Shown: positions 16,534 to 24,768 of the stretch, piece after piece | Layout of the letters: each line of letters begins with the position of its first letter | Position numbering within the stretch: the first letter of the stretch is position 1 | Source of the DNA: Megamonas sp. UBA1796 | GTDB lineage: Bacteria > Bacillota > Negativicutes > Selenomonadales > Selenomonadaceae | DNA length: 64,000 nucleotides | Assembly: GCA_002319795.1 (NCBI GenBank) | Contig: DCFU01000024.1 | Location: 15,123 to 79,122, forward strand | Reading direction: 5' to 3' | Made by a program: the position numbers and the translations under genes | The notes under the pieces: generated by a model | Told to the model about the DNA's origin: nothing | Seen by the model: the letters and a program-made list of their open reading frames with translations, nothing else | Database searches by the model: none

Positions 16534-17262
16534 TTAGTCTTTTTTCACTGCGATGAGGAACATGGGAGCCTGACGTGTTTGGGAGGCTGCTATGGTCGCG
16601 CGGTGATAGCTGCACTGCAGACGGTCATCGAGTGAGGTATCTACTGCTGTGATAGCAAAACCAAGTTCGCTCAGACAATCGATATCCCATTGCGGGCGTT
16701 CTTTGCTGGAGATATAGAGCTGCCGGGTCATGGCGTTGCGTTCACGCAGCAGTTCCGGGGCTTGGGTGGGATGCGTGGGAACCTCACCTGCCAGATCTGC
16801 CTCGAAAAAAGCCTTGCCATAGTTCGCGTCAATGTTTACCAATACGCCGCCTTTTTTGAGTACGCGGGCGGTTTCCTGGTACATGGCAGCGGGATCTTCC
16901 AGGGTCCAGGTGACATTACGTGTGAAAATAAAATCGAAGGTGTCGGCAGGGAAGGCCAGCTTTTGCGCGTCCATTTGTGTAAAATTGATAGCAAGAGAAC
17001 GTTTGGCGGCGTTTGCCTTTGCTTCGCAGAGCATGGCCTCCGAATAATCGATGGCATCGACGCGGAGTCCGCGTTCGGCAAAAAGCATGGCAAAAAATCC
17101 CGCGCCCGTGCCGATATCAAGGGCTGTGACGGCCTGTGCAGGTATACAGGGCGATATGATTTCGTCGTACATCGTCTTTAACAAAGAATCGTATTCGAGC
17201 ATGCGCTGCCTGCTGAATTCCTGTGCGCGGGCAGACCAATACTGTTGTATGCGTTCGTTCAT
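16534..17262 (-). CDS. Class I SAM-dependent methyltransferase
   Basis: 242-residue cytoplasmic methyltransferase (Methyltransf_11/25 type). Motif I is ALDIGTGAGFFAMLFAERG, the acidic end of strand 2 is VDAIDYSE, and motif post-I/III is visible as FDFIFTRNVTWTLEDP and LKKGGVLVNID. ATG 17262 overlaps the stop of the ABC ATPase gene as ATGA with AAGGAG seven bases upstream, so it is translationally coupled to the transporter and belongs to the operon running from 20175. A methyltransferase as the last gene of a metal-chelate transport operon suggests modification of the imported chelator or ligand; this is inference. The substrate is unknown. Confidence 0.88.
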   Translation of the reverse strand: MNERIQQYWSARAQEFSRQRMLEYDSLLKTMYDEIISPCIPAQAVTALDIGTGAGFFAMLFAERGLRVDAIDYSEAMLCEAKANAAKRSLAINFTQMDAQKLAFPADTFDFIFTRNVTWTLEDPAAMYQETARVLKKGGVLVNIDANYGKAFFEADLAGEVPTHPTQAPELLRERNAMTRQLYISSKERPQWDIDCLSELGFAITAVDTSLDDRLQCSYHRATIAASQTRQAPMFLIAVKKD

Positions 17263-18041
17263 GATAGGGCTCCTTCCGGCAGACATATTTTTTGGTCATA
17301 TTCGGGCAGGGATATGACCTGTATGGGGACGTTGTACAATGCTGTCAGATTTTCACTGGTTACGACATCGGCGGAAGGGCCGATATGGGCAAAAGTGCCG
17401 TCCTTCAGGATGGCCGTCGTATCTGCGGCTCTTAAGGCATGGTCAGGAAAATGCGAAGTCATGAGAATGCCAATGCCTTGTTTCTTTAGCAGGTGCAGGA
17501 TGTCGAGAAAGCGATACTGGCGGCCAAAATCGAGATGGGCTGTAGGTTCATCCAGCAACAACATCTGTGGTTCCTGCGCGAGTGCAGAGGCCAGCATGAC
17601 GAGCTGGCGTTCACCGCCGGATATATCTGTGTAGCTCTTGCCCGCCAGTTGTTCAATACCCAGCAACGCGAGTTTTTCTTCTGCGAGTTTTTTCTCTCTG
17701 TTACCTGGAGAGGAAAAGCTTCCCAGGTAAGCGGCTCGTCCCATCATGACAATATCCAGCACGGAAAAAGGGAAGGCCGGGGCATGCGTTTGTGGGATAT
17801 AAGCAATTTTTTTGGCAAGCTCCCGCATGGAAAAGCTGTGGAGAAGCTGCTCGTCATAGAAAATCTGGCCGGATGAGGCAGCATGCTGGTTTGCCAGGCA
17901 TTTGAGCAAAGTGCTTTTCCCGGCGCCGTTCGCTCCCAGAATGCAGAAGATCTCAGGAGTCGATACGTTGAAGGAAATGTCCGTAAACACAGGATGATTT
18001 TTTTGATAGGCAAAACAGAGATTTTTGACGGTGAGTTCCAT
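17259..18041 (-). CDS. FepC/BtuD-type ABC transporter ATPase
   Basis: 260-residue ATPase that powers the FecCD-type permease encoded immediately upstream. Walker A is GANGAGKST, the Q-loop is YIPQTH, the signature is SGGERQ, Walker B is MLLLDEPTAHLD and the switch His is in TSHFPDH. The family drives uptake of ferric siderophores, haem, cobalamin and sometimes molybdate. One base separates the permease stop (TAA 18043-18045) from this ATG (18041), showing tight coupling. The C-terminus overlaps the methyltransferase start by four bases. Confidence 0.93.
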   Translation of the reverse strand: MELTVKNLCFAYQKNHPVFTDISFNVSTPEIFCILGANGAGKSTLLKCLANQHAASSGQIFYDEQLLHSFSMRELAKKIAYIPQTHAPAFPFSVLDIVMMGRAAYLGSFSSPGNREKKLAEEKLALLGIEQLAGKSYTDISGGERQLVMLASALAQEPQMLLLDEPTAHLDFGRQYRFLDILHLLKKQGIGILMTSHFPDHALRAADTTAILKDGTFAHIGPSADVVTSENLTALYNVPIQVISLPEYDQKICLPEGALS

Positions 18042-18042
18042 A

Positions 18043-19059
18043 TTACCATTTCACCTTTTCTTTCAGCATGAAATAAGCAAATACCGGGGTACCGAGCAGT
18101 GCGGTGACAACGCCGAGCGGGATTTCTGCACTGCCTATGAGCCGGCAGAAATCGTCAATGATGAGCAAATACATGCCGCCGAGCATGAGGGATACTGGCA
18201 GCAGACGGCGAAAATCCGGTCCGGTGAAAACACGGCTGAGATGCGGAATCACCAGCCCAATCCAGCCGATGACACCAGCCAGAGCGACCGATACCGCAGC
18301 GAGCATACTGCAGCAGATAATCACAACGGTACGGCTGCGCTTCACATCGACACCATAGGAACGGGCTTCTGCGTCCCCGATGCTCAGGATGTTGAGGCGC
18401 CAGCTGTAAAGGATGAGCAGCAGGAAAACGCTTAAAAGCAACGGCAGTGCGAACAGCAGCGAGGAAAGATTCACGGCGGCCAGGCTTCCCATAAGCCAGA
18501 AGACGATTGCCGGAAGCTTGTCGAAGGGGTCTGCCATGAATTTGATGAGCGACACGAGCGCTGCAAAGAGACTCCCGACGATAACGCCGGCCAAAATCAG
18601 CGTGACCGTGGAGTTTTTGGCATGCTTTCCGAGCCTGAGAACCAGCAGAACCGCTAAAAAAGCGAAGAGCATGGCGGAAAGCTGTATGGCGGTAGAAGAA
18701 TTGCTCAGCAGAATCGCCAGTGCGGCGCCAAAACCTGCGCCATTTGAAACGCCCAGCGTGTAGGGCGAGGCCAGCGGGTTGCGGAAAATACCTTGAAAGA
18801 CGGCGCCGGCACAGGCCAGGCTCGCACCGACGAATACAGCGGCAACCGCGCGCGGCAACCGTACCTGCAGAATGATGTTCTCATCGAGCTTAGTCCAGCT
18901 GCTATCCATAGGAACGACAGGCGAGAGCAGGATGGAAAATACCTTCGGCAGGGAAGCGGAATATTTGCCCACGGACAAAGATACGAGGAAAATGAGACAG
19001 AGAAGCAGAAAGAGCAAAAGTTCAAAAAGACGGAAATGACGGTTTATTGTGTCCAGCAT
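18043..19059 (-). CDS. FecCD-family iron-chelate/B12-type ABC permease
   Basis: 338-residue integral membrane subunit with about ten helices. Family landmarks are RLPRAVAAVFVGASLACAGAVFQ (read as RLPRAVAAVFVG and then ACAGAVFQGIFRNPLASP), GVSNGAGFGA, and near the end GWIGLVIPHLSR, the loop that contacts the ATPase, then PLGVVTALLGTPVF. Start: ATG 19059 has AAAGGTGG eight bases upstream; GTG at 19071 overlaps that site and is less likely. A single permease gene implies a homodimer, as in BtuCD and FhuB-half systems. It follows the binding-protein gene by 30 bases in the operon. Confidence 0.92.
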   Translation of the reverse strand: MLDTINRHFRLFELLLFLLLCLIFLVSLSVGKYSASLPKVFSILLSPVVPMDSSWTKLDENIILQVRLPRAVAAVFVGASLACAGAVFQGIFRNPLASPYTLGVSNGAGFGAALAILLSNSSTAIQLSAMLFAFLAVLLVLRLGKHAKNSTVTLILAGVIVGSLFAALVSLIKFMADPFDKLPAIVFWLMGSLAAVNLSSLLFALPLLLSVFLLLILYSWRLNILSIGDAEARSYGVDVKRSRTVVIICCSMLAAVSVALAGVIGWIGLVIPHLSRVFTGPDFRRLLPVSLMLGGMYLLIIDDFCRLIGSAEIPLGVVTALLGTPVFAYFMLKEKVKW

Positions 19060-19089
19060 TGTTGGTACCACCTTTACCTTTCATGGGCC

Positions 19090-20175
19090 TCAGCTTGTAT
19101 AGCTTATGCCATAAAAGGTATGGTAGAAGTCCTCCACCAGCGCCTCCATATCAATGTCCTGGAAGGCTTCGGGGTAGAGCGTCTTTGCCAGCCATACCTC
19201 ACCAAGCGCAATAGATTCCGGAGTCGGGTTGCCCCAAGGCTTTGTGTAGTCCGGAGCCATGTACAGGCGCCCACTTTTTACGGCGTTGATTTCCGACCAG
19301 GCAGGGCTTGTCTTGATCTGCTCCAGGATAGAGGCATAACGGCTTTGTACAAAAATAACATCCGGGTTCCAGGCAGCAACCTGCTCCGGAGTCACCTGCT
19401 TGTAGCCATGCAGAGCCTCGGCTACGTTCTTAGCGCCGGCGCGGGCCATGGCAGAGCCTACGTACTTACCGGTTCCATAGGTATACATGTTTTCATTGGC
19501 CATGTAGACACGAATGCGTTTTTCTTCCGGGACAGCGGCGAGATGGTCGGATACGATCTGCCGATTTTTCATGACATATTGCCAGAGGGCATCCGCTTTT
19601 TGTTCTTTGCCGGCAATTTTTCCGAGAATCTGGATGGCTTGCCGGAGCCCTTCCGTATAAGCTTCATCTGGACCCGTGAGCTCGGGATGTATTGTAGAGG
19701 CCTGTTCTTTGTCAGCCACATACATTGTGATGGCAACGACCGGAATGCCCATGGCTTCAAGCTTGTCGACGGTTTCTTTTGGCATCTGATTGGAGACAAT
19801 CACGACATCCGGCTTCAGGGCAGCGATTTCTTCAATGCTGGCATCTTTCAACGAGCCTGGCTGCGGCATATTTTCAATACCCGGCAGGATTTTCGCAAAG
19901 GAAGAATCCAGCAGATTATCCCAGTCGTTCATGACGCCGACTACCTTATCCTGTGCCTGAAGTTCTGCGAGTATGTCAAGTGAATGGTGCTGCAGGCAGA
20001 CAATGCGGTTGATTTTTTCCGGCAGCGTGACGGTACGCCCCATCTGGTCTGTGATGGTATAGGTCTGCGTTTTTGCGGAACTCGTTTTTTCCGCAGTATT
20101 ACTGCTGCAGCCGCTCATAAGCAGTACGATAGAGAAAAAAACAGATAATAACATGAAGGTTCTGGTTGTATGCAT
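19090..20175 (-). CDS. ABC substrate-binding lipoprotein, FecB/BtuF (TroA-like cluster A-II) family
   Basis: 361-residue extracytoplasmic lipoprotein that delivers the ligand to the permease. The signal is a lipoprotein type, with lipobox LMSGC (mature Cys about residue 22). The body is two lobes joined by a long helix: lobe one starts at TDQMGRTVTLPEKINRIVCL (read as two parts) with ALKPDVVIVSNQ, and lobe two has VTPEQVAAWNPDVIFVQS. The C-terminal DIDMEALVEDFYHTFYG segment is common in this class. Start: ATG 20175 has GGAGGAT seven bases upstream; the longer reading to 20226 adds no signal. Ligand candidates are ferric siderophore, haem, cobalamin or an oxyanion complex; sequence alone does not decide. 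First gene of the operon. Confidence 0.9.
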   Translation of the reverse strand: MHTTRTFMLLSVFFSIVLLMSGCSSNTAEKTSSAKTQTYTITDQMGRTVTLPEKINRIVCLQHHSLDILAELQAQDKVVGVMNDWDNLLDSSFAKILPGIENMPQPGSLKDASIEEIAALKPDVVIVSNQMPKETVDKLEAMGIPVVAITMYVADKEQASTIHPELTGPDEAYTEGLRQAIQILGKIAGKEQKADALWQYVMKNRQIVSDHLAAVPEEKRIRVYMANENMYTYGTGKYVGSAMARAGAKNVAEALHGYKQVTPEQVAAWNPDVIFVQSRYASILEQIKTSPAWSEINAVKSGRLYMAPDYTKPWGNPTPESIALGEVWLAKTLYPEAFQDIDMEALVEDFYHTFYGISYTS

Positions 20176-20244
20176 CGAAAATATCCTCCGTATTCTTACA
20201 GGTGAGCAGAAAAAGCATAGCAGCACACCACGTTTTATGAGGTT

Positions 20245-20273
20245 ATCTTAACATGTGGGAAAAATAGAGTCAA
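20245..20273 (-). promoter_or_regulatory. Strong predicted promoter of the metal-chelate ABC operon
   Basis: On the minus strand TTGACT (20268-20273), a 17-bp spacer and TAAGAT (20245-20250). The transcript would start near 20238, about 63 bases before the ATG. No Fur-box-like palindrome is obvious by eye. Confidence 0.65.
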
Positions 20274-20357
20274 TTTAAAAAATTGCAGATAAAATAAAAT
20301 ATTTGCAGTACATAAAAATTTTGTCATGTTGTGTAGTTTTCTTAAATTTCTTTATTA

Positions 20358-20385
20358 TTGACAACAAACCATAACGTAATATATC
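20358..20385 (+). promoter_or_regulatory. Predicted promoter of the 20.6-30.2 kb operon
   Basis: TTGACA (20358-20363), a 16-bp spacer and TATATC (20380-20385). It implies a leader of about 260 nt before the first gene, containing the hairpin at 20492-20590. Confidence 0.5.
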
Positions 20386-20491
20386 ATATAGTATATAAAA
20401 TCTATAGGATTAATTGATTGGAAAAACCGAAGATTAGTTTTTGGTGTTACCTTATTGAAAAATGTATTTAGAACAGCTGATCATAAAAATG

Positions 20492-20598
20492 AAGGCTGAG
20501 CTATAAAAACGGGTTTGAAAAATGTTTTCCACACGGTCTGCTCGTGTGGGAGAGATTTTTTTATTGAAACCGTTTTTATGGTTCAGCCTTTTTGTTTT
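20492..20598 (+). terminator. Long leader hairpin with T tract: attenuator candidate
   Basis: Between the predicted promoter and the ABC-transporter operon, arms 20492-20515 and 20565-20590 pair over about 24 bp with few mismatches (perfect 8-bp foot, AAGGCTGA with TCAGCCTT). The hairpin is topped by a second stem, CCACACG/CGTGTGG. TTTTTGTTTT follows. This is a complete intrinsic terminator inside the leader, as in attenuators and riboswitch expression platforms. I do not recognise a known riboswitch class or T-box in the 100 nt upstream of it. Confidence 0.6.
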
Positions 20599-20655
20599 AA
20601 ATATATTTGCAAATGACAGGAAAAAGCTTGTACAGAGCAAAGAGGAGGAATTTAT

Positions 20656-21549
20656 TTGAAAGTGAAGTCTGTTTTAAAAGTGTGGAAAAAGGTAATTGGT
20701 TTTATGGTGTTAGGTATTTTTATGGCAGGAATTGTTGCCGGTTGTGGTTTATCTAAAACAGCTGATTCAGGAAGCGCTGATGGCAGCAGTAATAAAGAGA
20801 AAATTAAAATCAAAGTTGCCTACGACCAGTCGTCAAAACCGATTACTTATAAGGATGAAAATGGCAATGCTACTGGCTATGATGTCGAAGTCATGAAACT
20901 TGTAAATCAGTTATTGCCACAGTATGAATTTGAATTTATCGGCACTACCAGTGATGATCTGCTTTTAGGTTTAGCACAAGGGAAATATCAGGTTGGCGTA
21001 AAAAATGTTTTTTGGACAGAAGAACGTACGAAGAAATTCCTTTATCCAAAAGAATTTCAGGGATTGAGCAGCACGGGATTAGTTTTGAAAAAAGAACATG
21101 CCAATATAAAATCTTTGGCTGATTTTGCTGCTGCCGGACTTACGCTGGCACCGATTGCTGCCAATAATGCGCAATATACGATTATTGACGAATATAACAA
21201 GGCCAATCCGAATAATCCAGTTAAATTGCAAGCGGGTGATTCCTTTACGGTCGATGTAGAACAATGGGTCAATGAAGGCCGGGTTGACGGTGGTGTTGAA
21301 TTGGAAGGCCGATTCAAAAATTTGGTTTTGTCGGAAAGCGGGCCGTACCATAATTTAGCAAATGATCTGGTTTACAATGAATTTACGGTAATCAAAACCT
21401 GGGCATTATTCAATAAAAATGAACAAAAATTTGCAGATGATTATGATACAGCGATTAAACAGCTGAAAGCAGATAAGAAACTGAACGAGCTCAGCAAAAA
21501 ATTCTATGGAAGAGATTTGTTTGAAGTTTTGGATACTGCAAATCGCTAA
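20656..21549 (+). CDS. Polar amino acid ABC transporter substrate-binding lipoprotein
   Basis: 297-residue periplasmic-binding-protein family 3 (SBP_bac_3) lipoprotein. The lipobox is GIVAGC with mature Cys about residue 30, followed by a Ser/Asp-rich linker and then IKIKVAYDQSSKPITYKDENG (read as two parts), GYDVEVMKLV, the typical early ligand-site region, and ALFNKNEQKFADDYD near the end. Start: TTG 20656 is set by GAGGAGGAA five bases upstream; the next in-frame candidates lie inside the signal. It delivers an amino-acid-like solute to the two permeases downstream, and the neighbouring enzymes suggest that the ligand is a modified amino acid. First gene of the long operon to 30199. Confidence 0.9.
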   Translation: MKVKSVLKVWKKVIGFMVLGIFMAGIVAGCGLSKTADSGSADGSSNKEKIKIKVAYDQSSKPITYKDENGNATGYDVEVMKLVNQLLPQYEFEFIGTTSDDLLLGLAQGKYQVGVKNVFWTEERTKKFLYPKEFQGLSSTGLVLKKEHANIKSLADFAAAGLTLAPIAANNAQYTIIDEYNKANPNNPVKLQAGDSFTVDVEQWVNEGRVDGGVELEGRFKNLVLSESGPYHNLANDLVYNEFTVIKTWALFNKNEQKFADDYDTAIKQLKADKKLNELSKKFYGRDLFEVLDTANR

Positions 21550-21564
21550 AAGGTGGTTTTGTAT

Positions 21565-22269
21565 ATGGAAAAATATTTTGATGTGGCATATATTGTCACA
21601 TCAATTCCTCTTTTATTACCTTATATTGAAATAACTTTCTGGATTACGGTGATTGCTGCTTTTTGGGGCACAATCTTAGGACTGCTTTTTGCTGTTGCCA
21701 AGTTGAGCCCTTACCAAGTGCTGCAGAAAATAGCTGCGGCCTATACAACGGCTCTGCGCTGTACGCCGTCCATCGTATTATTGTTTATGTCATATTATGG
21801 AATCCCACTGGTGCTTTCAATCTTTAATATTTCTTTGGATGCTGTGGATAAAAGTGTTTTTGTTTTGATTGCTTTTTCCCTGCAGTTTTCCAACAATATG
21901 TGTGAAGCTTTTCGTACAGCTTATGAAGCGGTTGACCCTGGGCAAATGGAAGCAGCTTATACGATTGGCCTGACACAGCTTCAGGCGTATTGGCATATTG
22001 TTTTTCCGCAAGCTTTGGTAGTTGCCTTGCCGAATATTGAAAATGCGTTAATCAGTCTGATCAAAGAAGGCGCCTTGGCGTATACCATTGGCTTGATTGA
22101 TCTTACCGGTAAAGCCAATCTGATTATTGCCGGCAATTATAATTCACATGCATTGGAAGTTTATTTGTCTTTGGCGTTCATTTATTGGATGATTTCTTTG
22201 GGTGTACAGAAGGTGTTTTACCGTATTGCGCACATTTTTAGTAAAGGAAAACGCTTGCTGTTAAGTTGA
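21565..22269 (+). CDS. Amino acid ABC transporter permease (HisM/GlnP family), subunit 1
   Basis: 234-residue inner-membrane permease of the polar amino acid uptake group with about five helices. The BPD-type EAA loop is EAAYTIGLTQLQAYWHIVFPQAL (read as EAAYTIGLTQ and HIVFPQAL). The conserved ALRCTPSIVLLF stretch precedes it. ATG 21565 has AAGGTGG eight bases upstream; GTG 21553 lies inside that ribosome site. It pairs with the second permease 20 bases downstream to make a heterodimer. Confidence 0.9.
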   Translation: MEKYFDVAYIVTSIPLLLPYIEITFWITVIAAFWGTILGLLFAVAKLSPYQVLQKIAAAYTTALRCTPSIVLLFMSYYGIPLVLSIFNISLDAVDKSVFVLIAFSLQFSNNMCEAFRTAYEAVDPGQMEAAYTIGLTQLQAYWHIVFPQALVVALPNIENALISLIKEGALAYTIGLIDLTGKANLIIAGNYNSHALEVYLSLAFIYWMISLGVQKVFYRIAHIFSKGKRLLLS

Positions 22270-22289
22270 GCATGGAGTGAGGCAAAAAT

Positions 22290-22994
22290 ATGCTGGATTA
22301 TGAATTCTTATTGGATGATTTTTTTATTGCGTTATCCGGAGTACCAATTACACTTTTAGTTACGTTGATTTCTTTGGGAGTTTCCATACCGGTTGGTTTT
22401 ATCTTTGCGATTTTTCGACTTGATAAAAGTCGTTTTTGGAATAAAATTATCGGAGTCTACGTTTCTTTTGTTCGTGGAACGCCGATGATTGTACAAATCT
22501 TTATTGTTTATAGCAGTATACCGGTATTATTAAAATCGTTTTTTGTGCTGCTGCAATGGGATACGGACATTTATAAATTAAATCCCATCTGGTATGCCTT
22601 TATCGTATTTTCATTAAATAGTATTGCAATTTTATCGGAAATTTTTCGTTCGGCCTTGATTGCCGTGCATCGTGAACAATTAGAAGCTGCTTATAGTGTT
22701 GGTTTGAGTACTTTTCAGGCTTACCGGGAAATCATTATCCCGCAGCTGTTGGTTGTGGCCATGCCGAATTTGTGCAATGCAACAACCAACCTGATTAAAG
22801 CGACTTCTTTAGGGTATGCGATGTCCTTACAGGAAATCACCCTGCGGGCGAAGGTGGCAGCCAATGCAAATTACAATTATGTGGAAGCTTATATTGCCAT
22901 TTTTTTGGTCTATTTGCTGCTTTGCAGCCTGGTAGAGTACGGTTTTAAGCATTACGAAAAAAAATTGCGGTTTTATAAGTTTGGAACTGCGTAA
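22290..22994 (+). CDS. Amino acid ABC transporter permease, subunit 2
   Basis: 234-residue permease of the same family. It has FVRGTPMIVQIFIVY early, the EAA loop EAAYSVGLSTFQAYREIIIPQ (read as EAAYSVGLST and REIIIPQ) and ATSLGYAMSLQEITLRA near the end, typical of cystine/glutamine/histidine-type systems. The ribosome site GGAGTGAGG precedes ATG 22290. The partner of subunit 1 and of the ATPase that starts 13 bases after its stop. Confidence 0.9.
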   Translation: MLDYEFLLDDFFIALSGVPITLLVTLISLGVSIPVGFIFAIFRLDKSRFWNKIIGVYVSFVRGTPMIVQIFIVYSSIPVLLKSFFVLLQWDTDIYKLNPIWYAFIVFSLNSIAILSEIFRSALIAVHREQLEAAYSVGLSTFQAYREIIIPQLLVVAMPNLCNATTNLIKATSLGYAMSLQEITLRAKVAANANYNYVEAYIAIFLVYLLLCSLVEYGFKHYEKKLRFYKFGTA

Positions 22995-23007
22995 ATAAGG
23001 TGATCGA

Positions 23008-23760
23008 ATGTTAAGGATAAAGAATGTACATAAATCTTTTGGTAAAAACGAAGTGTTGAAAGGGATTGATTTAAGCATTGATAAAGGCGATGTGGTTGTT
23101 ATTCTCGGAGCGAGCGGTTCGGGGAAAACCACGCTTTTACGTTGTATCAATTTTTTGGAAAAAGCCGATCAAGGGAAAGCTTCTTTCGGCGAGGTGGACC
23201 TTGATCTGCATCAGGCCGGTAAGAAAGAAATCCAATCGGTTAGAAAAAAATTGGGCTTTGTTTTCCAAAATTATAATCTGTTTCATAATAAAACGGCACT
23301 GGAAAATGTGACGCTGGGTTTAACGGTGGGGCGGAAAATGCCACGTGAAATGGCTGAAGAAATTGGCCGTAAGGCTTTGAACAAAGTGGGGCTTTCGGAT
23401 CGGTATGATTATTATCCCCAACAGTTATCCGGTGGGCAGCAGCAGCGGGTGGGAATCGCGCGCGCGGTTGCGCTGAATCCGGATATTATTCTTTTTGATG
23501 AACCTACGTCCGCGCTGGACCCGGAGCTTATTGGTGAAGTACTTGGGGTCATGAAGAAGATTGCGCGTGAAGGAACAACGATGCTGGTAGTAACCCATGA
23601 GATGTCCTTTGCACAGGACGTAGCAAACCGTGTGATTTTTATGGATCAGGGCGTCATTGTTGAGGAAGGTTCACCGAGGGAAATATTTTCGAATCCTAAA
23701 GAGGAACGAACCAAGCAGTTTTTACGAAGGATTTTGCCGGAATATACTTATACGATTTAG
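23008..23760 (+). CDS. Polar amino acid ABC transporter ATPase (GlnQ/HisP family)
   Basis: 250-residue ATPase. Walker A GASGSGKTT, Q-loop FVFQNYNLF, signature LSGGQQQRVGIARA, Walker B IILFDEPTSALDPE and switch His in VTHEMSFAQDVA. The last two strings are diagnostic of the amino acid uptake subgroup. The ribosome site is AAGGTGATCGA before ATG 23008. It completes a four-gene importer (lipoprotein, two permeases, ATPase); the enzyme genes of the operon start ten bases after its stop. Confidence 0.93.
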   Translation: MLRIKNVHKSFGKNEVLKGIDLSIDKGDVVVILGASGSGKTTLLRCINFLEKADQGKASFGEVDLDLHQAGKKEIQSVRKKLGFVFQNYNLFHNKTALENVTLGLTVGRKMPREMAEEIGRKALNKVGLSDRYDYYPQQLSGGQQQRVGIARAVALNPDIILFDEPTSALDPELIGEVLGVMKKIAREGTTMLVVTHEMSFAQDVANRVIFMDQGVIVEEGSPREIFSNPKEERTKQFLRRILPEYTYTI

Positions 23761-23770
23761 GAGGAGAACC

Positions 23771-24742
23771 ATGACACCAAAGGAACTTGTTTTTAAAGCT
23801 ATGCGGGGAGAGAGCGTAGACAGGATTCCGGTTGGTTTTTGTTGGCATTTTCTGCGACAGGAAGAGTATAAAAGAGGCTTGTCTAATCCGCGCTTAATGC
23901 ACAAAAGCCTGATCCGGCATCAGAAGTTTATTCAACAAGCAGAGCCAGATCTCGTAAAAATTATGACAGATGGTTATTTTTTATATCCGCATGAAGATTT
24001 GCTCCGCGGGAATGTGTTTGATCTTAAATATTTACAACCTTTGGGGGCGTATCATCCCTGGATGGATGAACAAGTTGCTTTTGCGAAAGAAATTGTTGGG
24101 TTTTCGACCGATCGAAGTGTCTTTTATAATATTTTTTCACCGGCCATGCTGCTGCTTCATTGCATTGGCAGAGAGAAGTTTTTTGCCCTTTTTGCTCAGT
24201 CGAAGGAAAGCTTTACCGCGATTATGCATACATTGGCGGAAGATACAATCGTGCTGGCCAAACGCATACGAAAAGAAAGCGGCTGTGATGGCATCTATTT
24301 TTGTGTAAAAAATCCGCAGGGAAAATTTTGTACAACGGATTATAAAAATTATATTATGCCTGCGGAACGGCAGGTTTTAGAAACATTAAATACTTTGTCT
24401 GACTATAACATTCTGCATTGCTGCGGCAATGACGGTGTAAAAAACCCGTTGCATTTATGGGCGGATTACCCGGCTGCGGTATTTAACTGGGCAACGAAAA
24501 TCGAGCAAATTGATTTGGCAGAAGGCCGTAAACTTTTTCGTACATCAGCCGTCATGGGCGGTTTTGACTGCCGTCCGGAGGGAATTCTTCACCAGGGAAC
24601 CAGGCAGGAAATTGAATGTTTTACGCAACACCTGGTTCGGAAAAACGGTGCCCGGGGGCTTATCCTGGGTGCGGATTGTACCCTGCCGGAAGATACTGGT
24701 GTTGAACGCTTACAATGGGTGAAAAATGCGGCTTTGGTATAG
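23771..24742 (+). CDS. UroD-like methyltransferase (MtaA/MtbA/CmuA-type fold)
   Basis: 323-residue protein of the uroporphyrinogen-decarboxylase superfamily. True UroD is unlikely, because the gene sits in a catabolic operon without tetrapyrrole genes. The second half carries a His-x-Cys motif in NILHCCGNDG and a later Cys in LGADCTLPEDT. This H-x-C...C set is the zinc ligand pattern of corrinoid-dependent methyltransferases of this superfamily, so methyl transfer or demethylation of the imported compound is a reasonable inference. No corrinoid protein gene is adjacent, which leaves the methyl acceptor open. ATG 23771 has GAGGAG six bases upstream; earlier in-frame ATGs lie inside the ATPase gene and are rejected. 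Confidence 0.75.
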   Translation: MTPKELVFKAMRGESVDRIPVGFCWHFLRQEEYKRGLSNPRLMHKSLIRHQKFIQQAEPDLVKIMTDGYFLYPHEDLLRGNVFDLKYLQPLGAYHPWMDEQVAFAKEIVGFSTDRSVFYNIFSPAMLLLHCIGREKFFALFAQSKESFTAIMHTLAEDTIVLAKRIRKESGCDGIYFCVKNPQGKFCTTDYKNYIMPAERQVLETLNTLSDYNILHCCGNDGVKNPLHLWADYPAAVFNWATKIEQIDLAEGRKLFRTSAVMGGFDCRPEGILHQGTRQEIECFTQHLVRKNGARGLILGADCTLPEDTGVERLQWVKNAALV

Positions 24743-24768
24743 GAATTTTAAATTTTTGAGGTGACAAC

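Larger units (their letters stand above)
20176..20655. other. Divergent regulatory region and start of the AT-rich segment
   Basis: 480 bases between the minus-strand metal transporter operon and the plus-strand catabolic operon. It holds the two promoters and the leader hairpin listed separately. Base composition changes abruptly here: GC-rich to the left, AT-rich to the right. No protein gene is supported. Confidence 0.6.

Noticed and set aside
18793..19983. Plus-strand open frame of 396 codons opposite the permease and binding-protein genes
   Set aside because: It covers the junction of two well-supported minus-strand genes and has no family resemblance.
23771..24742. Haem biosynthesis uroporphyrinogen decarboxylase (hemE)
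   Set aside because: No other tetrapyrrole genes, catabolic operon context, and the H-x-C...C pattern of methyltransferase relatives.
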